From assembly GCF_013140855.1 (NCBI RefSeq), contig NZ_JABBPG010000011.1:62001-126000 (forward strand): a DNA stretch of 64,000 bases, given 5' to 3'. Position 1 is the stretch's first letter. The number at the start of each line of letters is the position of its first letter. A program made the translations under genes and the position numbers. Below the pieces are notes generated by a model. That model searched no databases and was not told the origin of the DNA. It saw nothing but the letters and a program-made list of their open reading frames with translations. The DNA is from Pseudoalteromonas caenipelagi. GTDB taxonomy: Bacteria; Pseudomonadota; Gammaproteobacteria; Enterobacterales; Alteromonadaceae. Positions 63,091 to 64,000 of the stretch are shown here, one piece after another.

Positions 63091-64000
63091 GCACTGTAGC
63101 ACAAACAGAACAAAATCATCATGAGCATCATGCGGCTAAAGGATTCAAGCGTTGGTTATATACAACCAACCACAAAGATATAGGTTCTTTGTATTTAATC
63201 TTTTCTTTGACCATGTTTTTGATTGGTGGTGCGATGGCCATGGTCATTCGTGCGGAACTCTTTCAACCAGGGTTACAGTTAGTCGACCCGCATTTTTTCA
63301 ATCAAATGACCACAGTCCATGGCCTAATCATGGTTTTTGGTGCGGTTATGCCTGCATTTACAGGGCTGGCAAACTGGATGGTACCTATGATGATCGGTGC
63401 GCCTGATATGGCTTTGCCAAGAATGAATAACTGGAGCTTTTGGATACTTCCATTTGCCTTTGCAATTTTATTGCTCTCGTTGTTTATGGAAGGTGGCGGC
63501 CCCGCTTTTGGCTGGACTTTCTATGCACCATTGTCCACTACGTACAGCAATGACAACACCGCGCTGTTTGTTTTTGCGGTTCACATCATGGGCATCAGCT
63601 CCATTATGGGGGCAATCAATGTCATCGTTACTATCGTGAATTTGCGGGCACCGGGCATGACCTGGATGAAATTACCCTTGTTTGTCTGGACTTGGTTAAT
63701 CACGGCATTCTTATTAATAGCTGTAATGCCCGTACTTGCTGGTGCGGTGACTATGGTGTTAACTGATAAATACTTTGGCACCAGCTTTTTTGATGCTGCA
63801 GGTGGTGGGGATCCAGTGATGTTTCAGCACATCTTTTGGTTTTTTGGACACCCCGAAGTTTACATTATGATCTTACCTGCATTTGGTATCATTTCTACTA
63901 TCATTCCAACCTTCTCTCGTAAGAAATTATTTGGCTATGCGTCAATGGTATATGCCACATCGTCTATTGCGTTATTGTCATTCATCGTTTGGGCACACCA
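63087..64000 (+). CDS. ctaD: Cytochrome c oxidase subunit I (5' part)
   Basis: The frame begins at ATG 63087 and stays open to the end of the window (304 codons). The protein starts with a His-rich stretch (QNHHEHHAAKG), then WLYTTNHKDIGSLYLIFSL, the heme ligand in MTTVHGLIMVFG, and WFFGHPEVYIMILPAFGIIS, where the His of HPEVY binds CuB and Tyr is cross-linked in this enzyme class. It is catalytic subunit I of an aa3-type oxidase reducing oxygen in the membrane. AAGGAGG is nine bases upstream. The 3' half lies outside the window. Confidence 0.95.
   Translation, partial: MSTVAQTEQNHHEHHAAKGFKRWLYTTNHKDIGSLYLIFSLTMFLIGGAMAMVIRAELFQPGLQLVDPHFFNQMTTVHGLIMVFGAVMPAFTGLANWMVPMMIGAPDMALPRMNNWSFWILPFAFAILLLSLFMEGGGPAFGWTFYAPLSTTYSNDNTALFVFAVHIMGISSIMGAINVIVTIVNLRAPGMTWMKLPLFVWTWLITAFLLIAVMPVLAGAVTMVLTDKYFGTSFFDAAGGGDPVMFQHIFWFFGHPEVYIMILPAFGIISTIIPTFSRKKLFGYASMVYATSSIALLSFIVWAH

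Overview
This is a chromosomal window from a marine gammaproteobacterium of the order Alteromonadales, most probably Pseudoalteromonas. The assignment is inferred from gene content and protein style: an argininosuccinate lyase fused to an acetyltransferase domain (argH(A)), very long PstC/PstA permeases, a LasA/pseudoalterin-type M23 protease, DUF2982 and YggN-like proteins, a caa3-type oxidase and Alteromonadales-like housekeeping proteins. I saw no rRNA, tRNA, CRISPR array, transposase or phage gene.

Layout. 0-1.4 kb: the 3' end of a sucrose-phosphorylase-like GH13 gene and a convergent LacI regulator. 1.5-8.7 kb: a complete arginine biosynthesis locus, argE divergent from argCBFGH(A), with a near-consensus ARG box between them and a strong terminator at the end. 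8.8-10.9 kb: an A+T-rich accessory island with a 59-residue double-glycine-leader peptide followed by two intact members, one frameshifted member and possibly one remnant of a family of about 175-190-residue multi-spanning membrane proteins. I recognise no described family here, and it is the best candidate for an undescribed system. 10.9-17.1 kb: Wzi-like porin, coaD, TetR regulator, thiI, panE, VanZ-like protein, yajQ. 17.1-19.5 kb: promoter, cobalamin riboswitch and TonB-dependent B12 receptor, then a hairpin-forming intergenic element. 19.5-24.2 kb: msrA and an RND efflux pump with its fusion protein. 24.4-28.6 kb: envelope proteins of unknown function, including a lipoprotein/secreted pair sharing a DUF1566 domain. 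28.5-33.7 kb: amidohydrolase, SDR, SlyD-like FKBP, MltD, a metallo-beta-lactamase-like protein without the metal motif, ZapA and a ZapB-like coiled coil. 33.9-37.6 kb: rlmJ, phnA-like gene, solute-binding protein, EAL-HDOD protein.

37.6-49.8 kb is a phosphate district: ppx-ppk, an ACT-domain GcvR-like gene, a PhoB-type promoter, pstC-pstA-pstB-phoU with unusually large permeases and no pstS, then a PhoU-like accessory protein and a Pit transporter. 49.9-53.7 kb: OxyR, a small membrane protein and a REC-REC-PAS-GGDEF-EAL protein. 53.9-59.5 kb: queA-tgt-yajC-secD-secF, with two adjacent perfect hairpins inside the start of secD. 59.6-64 kb: an orphan lipoprotein, the M23 protease, a 587-base regulatory gap with a perfect CRP-like site, then coxB and the start of ctaD.

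The genes work together mainly as the arginine pathway (all steps after N-acetylglutamate, plus a synthase-like domain for the first step), phosphate uptake and polyphosphate storage, queuosine modification plus Sec export, and envelope maintenance.
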